A stretch of DNA of 64,000 nt from NCBI GenBank assembly GCA_012934845.2, contig WNNJ02000334.1, positions 1-64,000 on the forward strand, given 5' to 3'. The DNA comes from Pomphorhynchus laevis. Lineage: Eukaryota > Acanthocephala > Palaeacanthocephala > Echinorhynchida > Pomphorhynchidae. How positions within the stretch are numbered: position 1 is the first letter of the stretch; each line of letters starts with the position of its first letter. The position numbers and the translations under genes were made by a program. Below are positions 1 to 11,169 of this stretch, piece by piece. Under the pieces are notes generated by a model. It was not told the origin of the DNA, ran no database searches, and saw only the letters and a list, made by a program, of their open reading frames with translations.

Positions 1-612
1 GCAATATTTTTTAAAGTGTGCTTTAATTACTTTAAGTATTTTATTCATATAGACAGAAAGTGGTTTTTTATGTGCATTTTAAAGCACCACATATGAACCT
101 AGGTTTTATTGGATATATTTGTAATTTTGGATTCCAATATAGGTATATTGGAATATACCTATATATTTTAGGTATATTCTAATATATTCCAATATATACC
201 TATATTATAATATATACCTATATTATAATATAGGTATAGTTTTATTATCTGATTCATTTTTTATACCCTTCTTATCCATTATTGAACAATGACTTGTAAT
301 AATTTTTTCTAAACTTAAATCACTACATTCATATGTTGTGCTTATATTTAAATCATTCTAATTAATTTCTTTCATTAGTATATCACAATAAAGCCTTTTG
401 CATATGAAGACAATGTTATTACTAGCTTTATCAATAGTTGTTATTATATAGTTATGCTTTAATTTAGTAAGTTCTGTGTACATATCTTTATTAATTTGAT
501 CTTTCTTTTTATAATTGTTTGTTATTTTCATTTTCTTTCTAATTTTATCAAATATATAAGCTTTCCAAATGTTTATCTTTGATGTATTTAAGCTTTTACT
601 ATTAGTCAACTT
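1..612 (-). mobile_element. Penelope-like element fragment (family PLE1), N-terminal RT part
   Basis: The minus strand encodes IITTIDKASNNIVFICKRLY and then DLSLEKIITSHC, the region just upstream of the reverse transcriptase fingers in PLEs. Bases 1-60 are nearly identical to 2290-2350 of the fuller copy nearby, so this is a second, partial copy in the same orientation. AT-rich microsatellite-like sequence (120-240) interrupts it. Not functional on its own. Confidence 0.8.
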
Positions 613-1010
613 ATCAAAGTAAGCATTTGCGTCATTATATAGCGAATTGTAAATTTTATTTCTATTGTTATTATTTAATCTATATTAAAATATTATATAT
701 TATACTATATAATATATTATATATTATACACCACAAAACAGATCCACATTGTTATGAAATATTGGGCCCATTTGAGGGTAACCTAACTTGTAAATTTTAC
801 TTTTTGATAATAATATTATTTAAAAAAATATTAATATATTATTATATTAATATATTAATATATTAATATATTATATAACATTATATATTAATAATATATT
901 AATAATATATTATATTAATATATTATTGATCTATATTATATATCGGTCATAGACATTGAGTTGCAAATCGCACAATTAAATAGGCTAGCTGAGTCTACGT
1001 ATTTAATATA
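612..1010. repeat. AT-rich low-complexity spacer
   Basis: Mostly TATAATATTA-type low-complexity sequence (680-935) that can fold on itself. I see no coding signal; the open frames over it are artefacts of base composition. Confidence 0.6.
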
Positions 1011-1192
1011 ATTATAAACTAAACAAAACATAATAATGCTAAATCAAAATTTAATAATTAAATAATAAAATTAATAATTGTTTTTAGATTTTCTATAATT
1101 TAAATCAAGTTAAAATAAAAAATTGAAATTTAAAATAAACGTCATTTTTATGAATTGACTAATAAATAACAGACGTTGTATCAGAATAAGAA

Positions 1193-1269
1193 TTAGAGGT
1201 CATCAGGAGGAACTGCTATGCTATCAGGTTTCGGCCCCTAACTCCTCTACTCAACATAGCAGCGGGGCC
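1193..1269 (-). ncRNA. Hammerhead-like ribozyme boxes in the PLE1 3' region, permuted order
   Basis: In sense order: GGCCCC, CUGCUAUG, the triplet GUA, GAGGAG, GGGGCC, GAAA, CAUAGCAG, UUCCUC, CUGAUGA. Stem I is GAGGAG with UUCCUC and stem III is CUGCUAUG with CAUAGCAG. GGGGCC can pair with GGCCCC, or through UUAGGGG with the CCUCUAA that follows CUGAUGA, so stem II is ambiguous. HHR motifs are known in PLE terminal repeats. The strand order here does not allow a nested fold within one copy. Other copies lie at 22142-22218 and 35650-35726. Confidence 0.5.
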
Positions 1270-1336
1270 AAATACATGCTAATGATGTATTTCCTCTGAA
1301 AAAACTATCTAGTATCTTATTCTAATACAAAGTATA

Positions 1337-2650
1337 TTATTTTTTATCCATCCATAAAAATTTGCCACTTAAGAGTTTAAATTTATTCTTTATATTATTG
1401 TGTTGATTTATATATTTTACTATTTTCTGCTTGATGTTATTTTTATAGTAACCTAGTTTAAAATATGTATCTATTAAATTATTTAATTGATTTTGAAGAA
1501 AGCCAATATCATTACATATTGTTGCAATTCTTAAAATTTCATTATTTAATGTATTATATTTTATATTATATGGTATGCATGAATGCTCATGCAAAAATAT
1601 GTTTCTTGTAAATTTAAATATGTCATCTTTACGATATAAATTAATAGTAGTTTTAGTTAATGTTAATTTAATGTTCATATCTAGATATACACTTTCTTTA
1701 TCATCAATATTGGTTTTGTTAAGAATAAGGCTTTCTGGATAAATGTGCTCACTAATTGAATAAAAATTATTAGAATTAAATACACATATATCATCAATGT
1801 ATCGAAACATATATTTCATATATTTATATTGTTTAGATTTAGTTTTTACACAGTTATGAACAAATTCATATTCTATAAAGCTTAAAAACAAGTCAGCTAT
1901 AATTGGGCTACTATTACCACCCATTGGAACACCTTTTACTTGTCTAAATATAGATGTCCCTACTTTTAAATAATTTTGATTTATCAAAATATTTAAGGAT
2001 TCTATTAATTCAATTTTATCCATATATTTATATTTACTTTGATGGTTTAATTTTTGTTAGATATGCGTTATAGTTATTATAACATATATATGTATATCTT
2101 TTTCCTAATATAAAATTAATTAATTTTACTAACGCTTCTTTAATATCTACTAAACCTAGATTTGTATAAAGCGTACTAAAATCGTATGTATTTATATTTT
2201 GAAAATTTATTCCTTTTGTCTGTTCTAAAAATTCTGTTGTAGAATTAATACTGAAATAGTGTTTTATACCAGTATTAATTTCAATTACCTTGCAATATTT
2301 TTTAAAGTGTGCTTTAATTACTTTAAGTATTTTATTCATATAGACAGAAAGTGGTTTTAATGTACATTTAAACGCACTACATATGAGCCTAGGTTTTATT
2401 GGATTTTGATGTAATTTTGGATTCCGATATAATATAGGTATAGTTTTATTATCTGATTCAACCTTTATACCCTTTTTATCCATTATAGAACAGTGACTTG
2501 TAATAATTGTTTCTAAACTCAACTCACTAAGTTCATATGCTGGATTTACATTTAAATGATAATTCTTTTCTTTTAAACATTGTGAATACGAAATATGTTG
2601 ATTCCCATTTGCGGGAACTTTAAATGTAAATTTATTGAAATAATAATTTT
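1337..2650 (-). pseudogene. PLE1 reverse transcriptase
   Basis: PLE-type RT in two adjoining frames. In order: VPANGNQHISYS, IPILYRNPKLHQNPIKPRLI, NTYDFSTLYTNLGLVDIKEA, FRQVKGVPMGGNSSPIIADL, FRYIDDICVF (the catalytic YIDD box) and the C-terminal [20 protein letters not shown]. The palm and thumb are well preserved. Later fragments at 14.2 and 35.3 kb match this region closely. Confidence 0.85.
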
Positions 2651-2739
2651 TTACTTGAAAAAAAATTAAAAAAATATATTAAATTAAATATAATTATGAT
2701 ATGAAATATAATTTTATATTAAATTACATTCCAGATTTT

Positions 2740-5700
2740 ATTTCTAGACTTTAATTCCGATCGCTTCGCTCATGGAAAATCCTATCCATCAAGATCTTAT
2801 AACAATCATTATGCCGAAAGGCATACCAGCAACTTCTATGAAATGTTGCAATTGCAACTCGCATGCTGCGAAGTGTATTAGATGCCCTTGTGGAAAAGCC
2901 AAAAACAATGTGTAAATTGTTGTGCACCTAATTGCACAAGAAAGGGTGTATCAATGTATCATGAAAATATCGATAACCCACTAACCAGTGCTGATTTTAG
3001 CCTTGGAAGCGAAGAAGTGAACTTGCATAGTGATTCTAATCAAATGTCGTCAGGCGTTCACAATAAAGATATGACAACAACTTATAGTATGGAAGATACC
3101 AGTAAGAGTATTCATTAGATTTTTGAAGAATGTATAAAGTGGAGAATAAATTTGTTCCGTCTTCCTAAATGTAAAGCTATTAAGCAATCTGTAGGTATCA
3201 TGGCAGATCTATATGCAGAAGCTACAAACTCTCTTACTCACTCGAATGACGCAATTATGCGAGCAACCATATTTTGTCAGGTAATAAGACAACACGTCAG
3301 CAGCAAAAAAGTAAAGATTATTAGGAAGACCCTTGAATGACGGTTACGATTATGGGAAATATCTGACCGCACAAGTTTGCTATCAGTGTCGTTATTGCAA
3401 ATACAACTAGCCTTAAAAACTTCCAACAGTGATCACCACAAAATAAAGTCACCACATGCATGACACAGACAGTTTATAAATCTAATAAATAATGGTAAAA
3501 CAAGTAGTGCAATAAGTCTGCTTGCATCAAATGGTTATCGTTATGGTATACACAGGTTGGATAGTGAAATTTTACCAGGAATAACGGTAAGGACACAACT
3601 TGAAACTCTACATCTAGACTCTACTCGCATGAATGAGGATTTAATGCTGCGAACCCCCATTCAAAGGGCGTGTGATCACCATGACAGCATTTTCGAAGCT
3701 ATTGATAAGGAACTTATCTTGTCGGCGTGCCGAAGAACTCATGGCGCAGCAGGTCCATAGGGATTGGATGCCAAAGATTGGGATTAAATGCTTTACAATT
3801 ATGGGCATGAATATTTGAAGTTATCATCAACGCTTGCCGATGTGCAATTCAAATAGCATCCGGACATATAAGTCCAAGCAACAGTGATGATTTTTATGAC
3901 ATGCAGGCTAATACCTCTTGACAAACAGCCAAGTGTTAGACCCATTGGTATTGGAGAGGTCAGTCGAAGAATTATAGCTAACACTATACTTACTAATATA
4001 AAAAATGATCTGAAACATAGCTGGATGTGTTCAATTATGTGCAGGTTAGCGATGTGGCACCGAATCAGCAGTCCATTCGATAAAAGAACAGTTCATGCAA
4101 TCGACTGAAAAGTGTTTTTTTTTCCAGATTGATGCATGTAAAGCGTCAATGTTATTAACAGAAAATTAGAATTGAAAAATATAAGATTTGTATGTCCTGC
4201 ATTATCTAAAGCCTTGAAAAAATTGTTATAAAAAATGCCCGATTCTTTCGATCGAAAACGAATTAATGAGTTATCGCCAAGGATTTACACAAGGAGATCT
4301 ATTGTCAATGGCAGCATTTGCGGCGGCGTCGATTCCACTTATAAAAGATCTCCAAGATTGTGATGACAGTATTGTTTACCGGTGGTATGCAGATAATGCA
4401 TGTTGCATTGGAGACGCATCTGGGCTATTAAAAATATGGAAAAGACTATTAACAATCGGGAAAATTACGGCTTTCATGCAAATATTCAGAAATGTAAAAT
4501 ACCCACACATTCTGATAATGCGGAAAACGTGAAGAAAATTTCTGGTCAATGGGCGCCACCTATTCTAACAGATGGTATAGTGGTTCTTGGAAGCCTTTGT
4601 GGAACATCGGATTTCGTAGAGACAGCCATTAAACGAAAAACTAGTGAATGGGAAAGTTACACAATGCCATAACAGAAGTGCTTATTCCAAGCTAACCGGT
4701 TAGGATACTATAACGGAAAAGTTTGCTAAAATGTGCCAGTTGCCTCTGAGTTTAGGCGGACTTTGGATCTTACCTATTATAGATGATATAAAAATGGAAA
4801 ACGAGAAATCTAGACGTATGACGATACCATTACTGTCGTTGAATTCTACGAATAGAATAAAAATGTCACAAGACATGGTTGCAAAAGAAATTGCGTCACA
4901 AAATCACGCGATAACAACACAGAGATGGAAAAGTTTGAACCAGATTATGGATCAACATGATATCCAGATGATGAAATATGCAGCGGACAAGGGATCCTAG
5001 TCATGGCTAGCTGTCCGCCTAGGAAGAAAACACGGACACATGCTAAGTTCACAAGAATTCCAGGATGCAATTTGCACAAGATATGGATTACAACCGAAAA
5101 AATGTTTCGGAAAAATGTGCGTGCAGCATAGAATTTTCAGTTTCGCATGTTTTATCTTGTAGAGTCGGTGGCACTACAATGATTAGGCATGATATCATGA
5201 GTAACATATTGGCAGCAGAAGTAGCAAAGACATGTAGAGATGTAGTTATTGAAGCAAACCTTAAGAAACTTCCTTCATTGTATGAATTCAAGGTGGTAAC
5301 GACTTCAAGAGATGAGGAGGCGTGAGCGGATATAAGCTGTAGGGGTCTTATTGGAAGAGGTCTTGTGCGATCCTTTATGGATATTTGTGTCTTCAATCAG
5401 CTTGCACAGTCTTATCTTCTTAGAGAACCATCTGCGAGTCACATGTATCATGAACAAAGAAAAAACGCAAAATATAACCAAAGGATTACTGATATTGAAC
5501 GAAGAGTATTTTTACCTGTAACGTTCTCGTGCGCAGGAGGTATAGGACCCGAAGCGGACAAAATTTTAAAAATTATAGCAAGGAAAAAATCGGAGAGCTC
5601 AGCCAAAGGATATGCTCAAATAATGTTGGAATTGAGGGCAAAGCTCAGTATTGCACTAGCGGCAGCAGCCTCTATGTGTATCCGGGCTTCGAGACATAGT

Positions 5701-5770
5701 ACAACAGGAATAAGACCAACGCTAGAAAGTTACGACAAGTAATTATCGAGGATATCGTTAATTAAACTTT
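2740..5770 (+). mobile_element. LINE-like retroelement nested in PLE1 (RPIG-GE / TQGDLLS family)
   Basis: A broken plus-strand retroelement of about 3 kb. In order: a Cys-rich N-terminus (KCCNCNSHAAKCIRCPCGKA from 2839), ACRRTHGAAGP (3727), RPIGIGEVSRRIIANTI (3939), [12 protein letters not shown] (4284) and RWYADNACCIGDAS (4381) from the RT, GGLWILP (4757), and a C-terminal VTFSCAGGIGPEADKI (5520) followed by LSIALAAAASMCIRASR. This order matches a group of RT proteins widespread in cnidarian, mollusc and flatworm genomes, which I cannot place in a named LINE clade. Several frames are needed, so it is dead. Its ends are approximate. Confidence 0.75.
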
Positions 5771-5787
5771 AAAATTCCATACATTTT

Positions 5788-6990
5788 TTAACGTGAAAAT
5801 AATAAATAATTTATTAAAAAAAATAATCTATATTTATACCCTTTTGATAGCATTTTCCTTAATTCATTGTTTTCAATTAATTCTAGATTATGAGTGCATA
5901 TATGTTCATTTATTTTATCAAAACTAAGACTTTTACAATCGTATTCTGTTTCCATTATGTTTCTAATATTATCGTTACATATTGATTTTAATTCTTTATT
6001 ATAATTACAAATTTTTCGTCCTAATGGTGGTAGGAGTTTATACCCTATTTTAGGAATATATTTACTTAAATCTGACCCTATTATTTCTTTACTTTTAGAA
6101 TTATTTAAAAGTCCGGCTATATTTATGTTATCTATACATTTATTAATGAAGTTTATGGTTAATGTACATTTTCTATTGTTATTATTTACATTTATTGTAC
6201 GATTATAGTATTTTGTATTACAATAACTGTCTATTATATAACTTAGCATATCATAGTCGTTAATTAATTTTTAATTTATTGAACATATGTTATCTCTAGA
6301 AAAACTTCTTATATTTACATAAAGATCTTTTAGCTTATTATCTCTTAAAAGTTGTTTTAATATTTCTAATTGTTCATTTATATACATATATTTTTTAATA
6401 TTTTTAACTCTATTTTTCCTATTCCTTTTATCACCATGACTTCTTGGTTTGCGTTTAACCGGATTATTATAATATAGTTGTTTATTATGTATTATACAGC
6501 TTCTGCCAATTCCTTGTACCACTTCAGTCAATCCTAATGGGTACATGGAATTAAGCGTTTTAATCCAAAAATCTTCTCTTTCTAATAGTTTATGATTTAA
6601 TATTGTCTTATTTTCTTCAATAATATGTTCTAAAATAGATAATTTCCAGTATCCTATATCATGTCCTATTAATCTCATATGTTTATGAAATATAGTTTGA
6701 CTATTATGCTGTATATTATATATGTGTTGCCTAAACCTAGTTTTTAACATTTGATATGTTTTTCCTATATATTGCAATCCACATGTGCATTGTATTAGAT
6801 ACACTACACCTGCGGTATTGCAGTTACAATTATTATTAATATTTAATGAAAAAACATTTGTTTGTCGTATTACTTACGATACAATTATTATTATTTATAA
6901 CATCACAAACTATACAATTTTTTCTGTTACATTTAAAAGATCTAAAATTGAAATCATTAGTACTTACGTATTTTTCCAATATGGTTGAGT
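5788..6990 (-). pseudogene. PLE1 GIY-YIG endonuclease and RT N-terminal region
   Basis: Residues after the Cys-rich lead read CNTAGVVYLIQCTCGLQYIG, then KTRFRQH, REDFWIKTLNSMYPLGLTEV and a basic RKPRSHGDKRNRKNR stretch: a complete GIY-YIG nuclease with the second tyrosine and the downstream Arg and Glu. A following frame (6249-5788) holds LPPLGRKICNYNKEL and ICTHNLELIENNELRKML, similar to the segment before the RT in PLEs. Two frames meet near 6250-6270. A degraded second copy of the endonuclease end lies at 9365-9655. Confidence 0.8.
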
Positions 6991-6999
6991 ACATGTAAC

Positions 7000-7430
7000 T
7001 TTTAAGTCATAATTTTTAACGTTGCTTTTTCGGTGTCGCCACCTAGTTTAGTTGACTCAGACTAAACTTACAACGGGCCATCCAGCAGCATCTGACAGGG
7101 GGCTGCCCTGCTTAAGGCGGTTGCAGGCTGGAACAAGATCTATAAAGATCTACCACCTTCACTCCACGCGCTACGCGACCTGGCTATTGACCACGATCTT
7201 GATTGTATTTATGAGTAGAATAAATTTATGCGTGGTGAAATTGAACAATAATAAGGACTTGTATGATAATAGGAAATAATGAGATGGATTAAAATTAACA
7301 TTTGATGACATTCACAATGTTGTATCACATCAGGATTTGGATGACGATATTACATAAATTAGAAACGCGCTTGAATTCAAACTTTTCTCGTAGCTGGGTA
7401 GTTTGAGCTTTCCATGACATTAAGAATTCA
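7000..7430. other. GC-richer unidentified repeat-like stretch
   Basis: 7050-7200 is noticeably richer in G+C than its surroundings and holds no recognisable protein. It looks like transposon debris. I see nothing else here. Confidence 0.3.
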
Positions 7431-8100
7431 TTGTCTAGAATCTGCTCATTTGTATTCAAAAGACTATTATTCTCAGACGATTATTCTGTATTTTCTTACC
7501 CTAAAGGTTATATGTCTGGTATAGAATCTATTCTCCAAATATTTAGAATATGCTTTGATAGCTCCTATTCGTATGACGAAAAACTAATTTTGCTGGGTGT
7601 ACATTCTACGTCGTTTTGATCATAAATCCCACTATCTTGCTTCTCTCGATTTGCCTACCATTATTTGTCGTGTTTTAATTAGTATTCTTTGCATTACTGC
7701 TTTTTGCCTCATAACTTTTCATACCCCTTCATTTCTCAACCTTCCTTTTCTTGATAATTCTCGTCCTGTTTACAGTTCCTTGCGTTCCCATAATTCCCTT
7801 CTTTTACATGCTCCAAACTACTCTATCTCTTTTGACTTCCGTTCCTTCTTTGTGGCTAATCATCTCTTGTGGAATCATTTACTTATTCATATACGCCAAC
7901 AACTTCCCTGTCGTTCTTCAAACTCATAATCCGATCCCATTTAAACAATTTACCTGCTTGACTTTTTCATTTTTTAGTGGACTTGTAAGCGTGCAGCTGC
8001 CACGGTATATATACGTAAATTTTACATATATATACGTAATATTTATATATAAATATATACGTAAATATAAGGCTATCCGACAAATTATATTATTCTAAAC
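7431..8100 (+). mobile_element. LINE fragment, C-terminal end of ORF2
   Basis: Pyrimidine-rich plus strand encoding SRPVYSSLRSHNSLLLHAPN followed by FFVANHLLWNHL, the usual end of Jockey/CR1/I-type LINE ORF2 proteins (R-T-R-S-S ... F-S-V-W-N-S-L-P). A short 3' tail (GACTTGTAAGCGTGCAGC) resembles the tails at 10953 and 16423, so three copies of related LINEs may share it. Heavily decayed. Confidence 0.6.
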
Positions 8101-8340
8101 TACAAATTGTATGTGACATTCTTTTGTTGGACTACAAAATTTCTCTCCGTAAACTTCCTTTGATATTGAAGCTCTCGTACTGTGGTATTAATGCTTGTTA
8201 TGTGCGGTCTTAAGACTGCTTGATACCTAAGTTTTTCTGCTTTTAAATTAAAAGTATGTTATTGAATCATTAGCACGAAAAACAATCATTTGGGGCGAAC
8301 GGTCAGTTTCATTCATGTAGGGACCAGACATGACATCCAT

Positions 8341-9246
8341 TCACGGCTTTGTTATGTATTGAATACGAATTATTAATTTCGAAATTAAAACCATTGCCTT
8401 GCGGCTATATAATTACAATAGTTTAAGAGTAACACATTACAATGTGTTAATGTTAAACACATTTGGAGAAGGGTATCATTGTCAATGCACTTTATGCTTG
8501 ATATAAATTTACTTTATCTACTATTCGAGACAGTTTAAAAACTTTAAGGGGCAATCTTTTAACATTATGGAGTTTGAACTTGTAGTATCGATTCACTTGA
8601 TTTATTGCAGTACCTTCAAATAGATTGTGTTTTATATTCATTGTAAGTTGTGTTTGTTTTACAAAATTTGTGATGATAAACAGTTATCGCAATACGAGTA
8701 ATTAACATCCTATTAGGATTAATGTGGTTTTCAAGTTCCTGATTCATTGCGGCTATAATTTTAAAATTTAAATCAAATGACAACCAACATTATAGATAAT
8801 AACATAGAACGCTATTTATTCATTTAAACTTATTTATTAAGTTTATTAACTTATTTATTTTTAAACTTATTAACTTACAGCAGTAAGTCCATATGTTATT
8901 TTTGCTTTAAAAATAACATCAAAATATTACCCCTAGCACCATATAATGATAATTTTCTAAAACTCGTTATCATTAATTTCAGCTATTAAAGGTTATTTTC
9001 TATCGCAAGTGATAGTTTAAGCTCCATCGTAGTGTTATTTGAATTCCTAAATAATCACATATACTTCAAACACTAATTACATATTTCCATATTGTGCAAC
9101 ATCGTTTCGAACAGTTGGCTCACCTTGTCTAAATTCAATTATTTATCTTTTCACGGCTTTATCATGTATTACATAATAATTATTAATTTCGAAACTGAAA
9201 CCGTCGTCCTTCGACTATATAATTACAATTATAATTATGAGTAAAA
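8341..9246. repeat. Two ~95-bp direct repeats about 810 bases apart, unknown element
   Basis: 8341-8433 and 9151-9246 share CACGGCTTT, ATTATTAATTTCGAAA and CTATATAATTACAAT at about 80 percent identity. The sequence between them has no recognised coding content. They could be ends of a non-autonomous element or two separate copies of a small repeat. Confidence 0.45.
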
Positions 9247-9364
9247 CGATACAATTTAAAAAGTTATAATTTATTTATAATTATTGGAGCTGGATCAAAG
9301 AAAAGAGGAAAAGGAAAATTTGTCAGACAGAATATTTATTATATATATTTTTTTAATAAAAAAT

Positions 9365-9655
9365 TATTGTCCGTTTATAGTATTTTGTATTACAATAACT
9401 GTCTATTATACAACTTAGCCTATCATAGTCGTTAATTAATTTTTGATTTATTGAACATATGATATCTTTAGAAAAACTTCATATATTTACATAAAGATCT
9501 TTTAGCTTATTATCACTTAAAAGTTGTTTTAATATTTCTAATTGTTCATATATAGTTAATATTTTAACTATTTTCTTATTCCTTTTATCGCCATGACTTT
9601 TTGACTTGCGTTTAACCGGATTATTATAGTTGTTTATTATTTACTATACTACTCT
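9365..9655 (-). mobile_element. PLE1 endonuclease-end fragment
   Basis: Nearly matches 6195-6490 of the fuller PLE1 copy, covering the part after the GIY-YIG core (the basic stretch and the leucine-rich end). It is shorter by small deletions. Same strand as the main copy, about 3 kb further right. Confidence 0.8.
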
Positions 9656-9879
9656 GGCACTACATTTGGAATGAGCAGACAAGGAATATTGTTTAAGAGA
9701 TAAAATTATGAATCATTATCATTATGTTTAAATGTTTTTGAACAAATTACAAATTTAATTAAATGAGAAATCAGTAAGTCACCATGTTGTACTCCACGAA
9801 TCTGTTCAATATATTTAATATCCTAATTTTTATCACTTTCACATTCCAATTGCGTTGATTTACAAGAGACAGCGATTGA

Positions 9880-10985
9880 TATGACTATCAGTCCTTCGAT
9901 GCCAGTTTCAAACGTTTCTGCTCAAAGTATATCGTTGGAGTGTAGTGCAATGGGATATTCTTATTATGCATATTACCAGCACAGTTTAAGTGACCAGCCA
10001 CATGCTTATCGTATATCTGCCCCTCTAGTTTCCAGCATTCCCATTGTCGTTCTTACATCACTCTCGAGTCACATTTATCGTTCTAATCTCTCATCTTTCA
10101 ATTATTTTTCTATATATTCGTATCATGTGCATACCTCTCATTGTACTCCGCTGTCCTCGTCTATACACTTTTACCGATTTCCTACTTCTGCTCCTACTGA
10201 TCCCCGAGTAGTTTACCCTCTCCCTACAAGGCTCCGTTTTAGATTCTGTATTGTCTCCATTTTTAACGATTTGGCTGTCACAACTCGTGACTAAAACTTT
10301 TAATAATCAATTATTGCCTTGGCTTATTTGCCAACTCTTCCAATTTTGCGCTTTTGCCTATCCAATGTATCACTGTAGCTCTGCTGCTCGTGTCTTCTTG
10401 GGTCCGCAGCTTCGACCATATCTCCCATAATCTTTCCGTCTTATCTTGGATCACCATTAACATTCGTGTTTAATTCCGATTGCATATCGTTACCTTTCGT
10501 CTTTAATTTTGTCACTTACCATCTTACTTACACATTGCTTATAGTAATGAATTCGTGTTCTGCCTCCTTGGCTCTGCGATCACGTAATTTTCTACTTATC
10601 CACGTCTCTCCGCACTTAACTAACTAAGGTCTCCGCTATTTTATCGCCGCGGCTCAACTTTCCTGGAATTCTTTATCAGCATACGCCCGTTCCTCGTCTA
10701 TTCCACTCTTCAAACATTGTCTACGTTCCTGCACTATGTCTTCTCCTCCACAATAAATCAAGAAACGCATTCCCTCAACATCTTATTTAACTCCCAATTC
10801 GATCATATCTGCTCCGCAACGAACTACTGAACATTTTTTGTTTCTTCCCGACGTCTTGCCATATTCACTCATCTTCCTTATCTTTAATATACTTTCTTCA
10901 ATTTGATCAACAAATTTATTTCACAATTTATATTATTTTCATATTATTTCTTTGACGTGAGCTTGTAAGAGCGCATTTGCCACTA
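9880..10985 (+). mobile_element. Decayed LINE, RT to C-terminus
   Basis: C/T-rich plus strand. Around 10215-10290 two frames show QGSVLDSVL and SIFNDLAV, remnants of the RT block QGSVLGPLLF..INDL. Around 10650-10740 comes LSWNSLSAYARSSSIPLFKH, the end of a LINE ORF2. It closes with GAGCTTGTAAGAGCGCATT and a (TAAA/TATC)-like tail near 10985. Many interruptions; old. Confidence 0.55.
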
Positions 10986-11169
10986 TAAATAAATATCTAT
11001 CTATCACATATTTGTACAAAGTTATACTCAAGGATCCTTGTAAGTACATGCAAAATTATATTGTGGATATTATTATAGTGAATTAACTTTATTATTGGCT
11101 TGTTTCAGCTATGAACTAAGCTAGTGACCCGTTGGTTACTATCCGTCAGTATTCTCCGTTGGTCACGCC

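Larger units (their letters stand above)
1015..7000 (-). mobile_element. Penelope-like element with N-terminal GIY-YIG endonuclease (PLE1, Naiad-like), split by a nested insertion
   Basis: On minus the order is: a Cys-rich stretch (FKCNRKNCIVCDVI), then the GIY-YIG endonuclease (YLIQCTCGLQYIGKT, 6810-6270), then an RT N-terminal region (PPLGRKICNYNKEL and NELRKMLSKGYKYR, 6249-5788), then a ~3-kb plus-strand insertion, then RT (TYDFSTLYTN, KGVPMGGNSSPIIADLFLSF, YMFRYIDDICVF) down to 1337, and a 3' region to about 1015. Canonical Penelope/Neptune elements carry the endonuclease at the C-terminus; an upstream position is the hallmark of the permuted Naiad/Chlamys-type PLEs. The coding region is interrupted and lacks a segment at the insertion, so the copy is dead. 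That both halves are one element is inferred from strand, order and the matching N-terminal RT motifs. Confidence 0.75.

Noticed and set aside
627-866. Small open frames in AT-rich sequence near the left edge
   Set aside because: Low-complexity Ile/Tyr/Leu translations without any homology.
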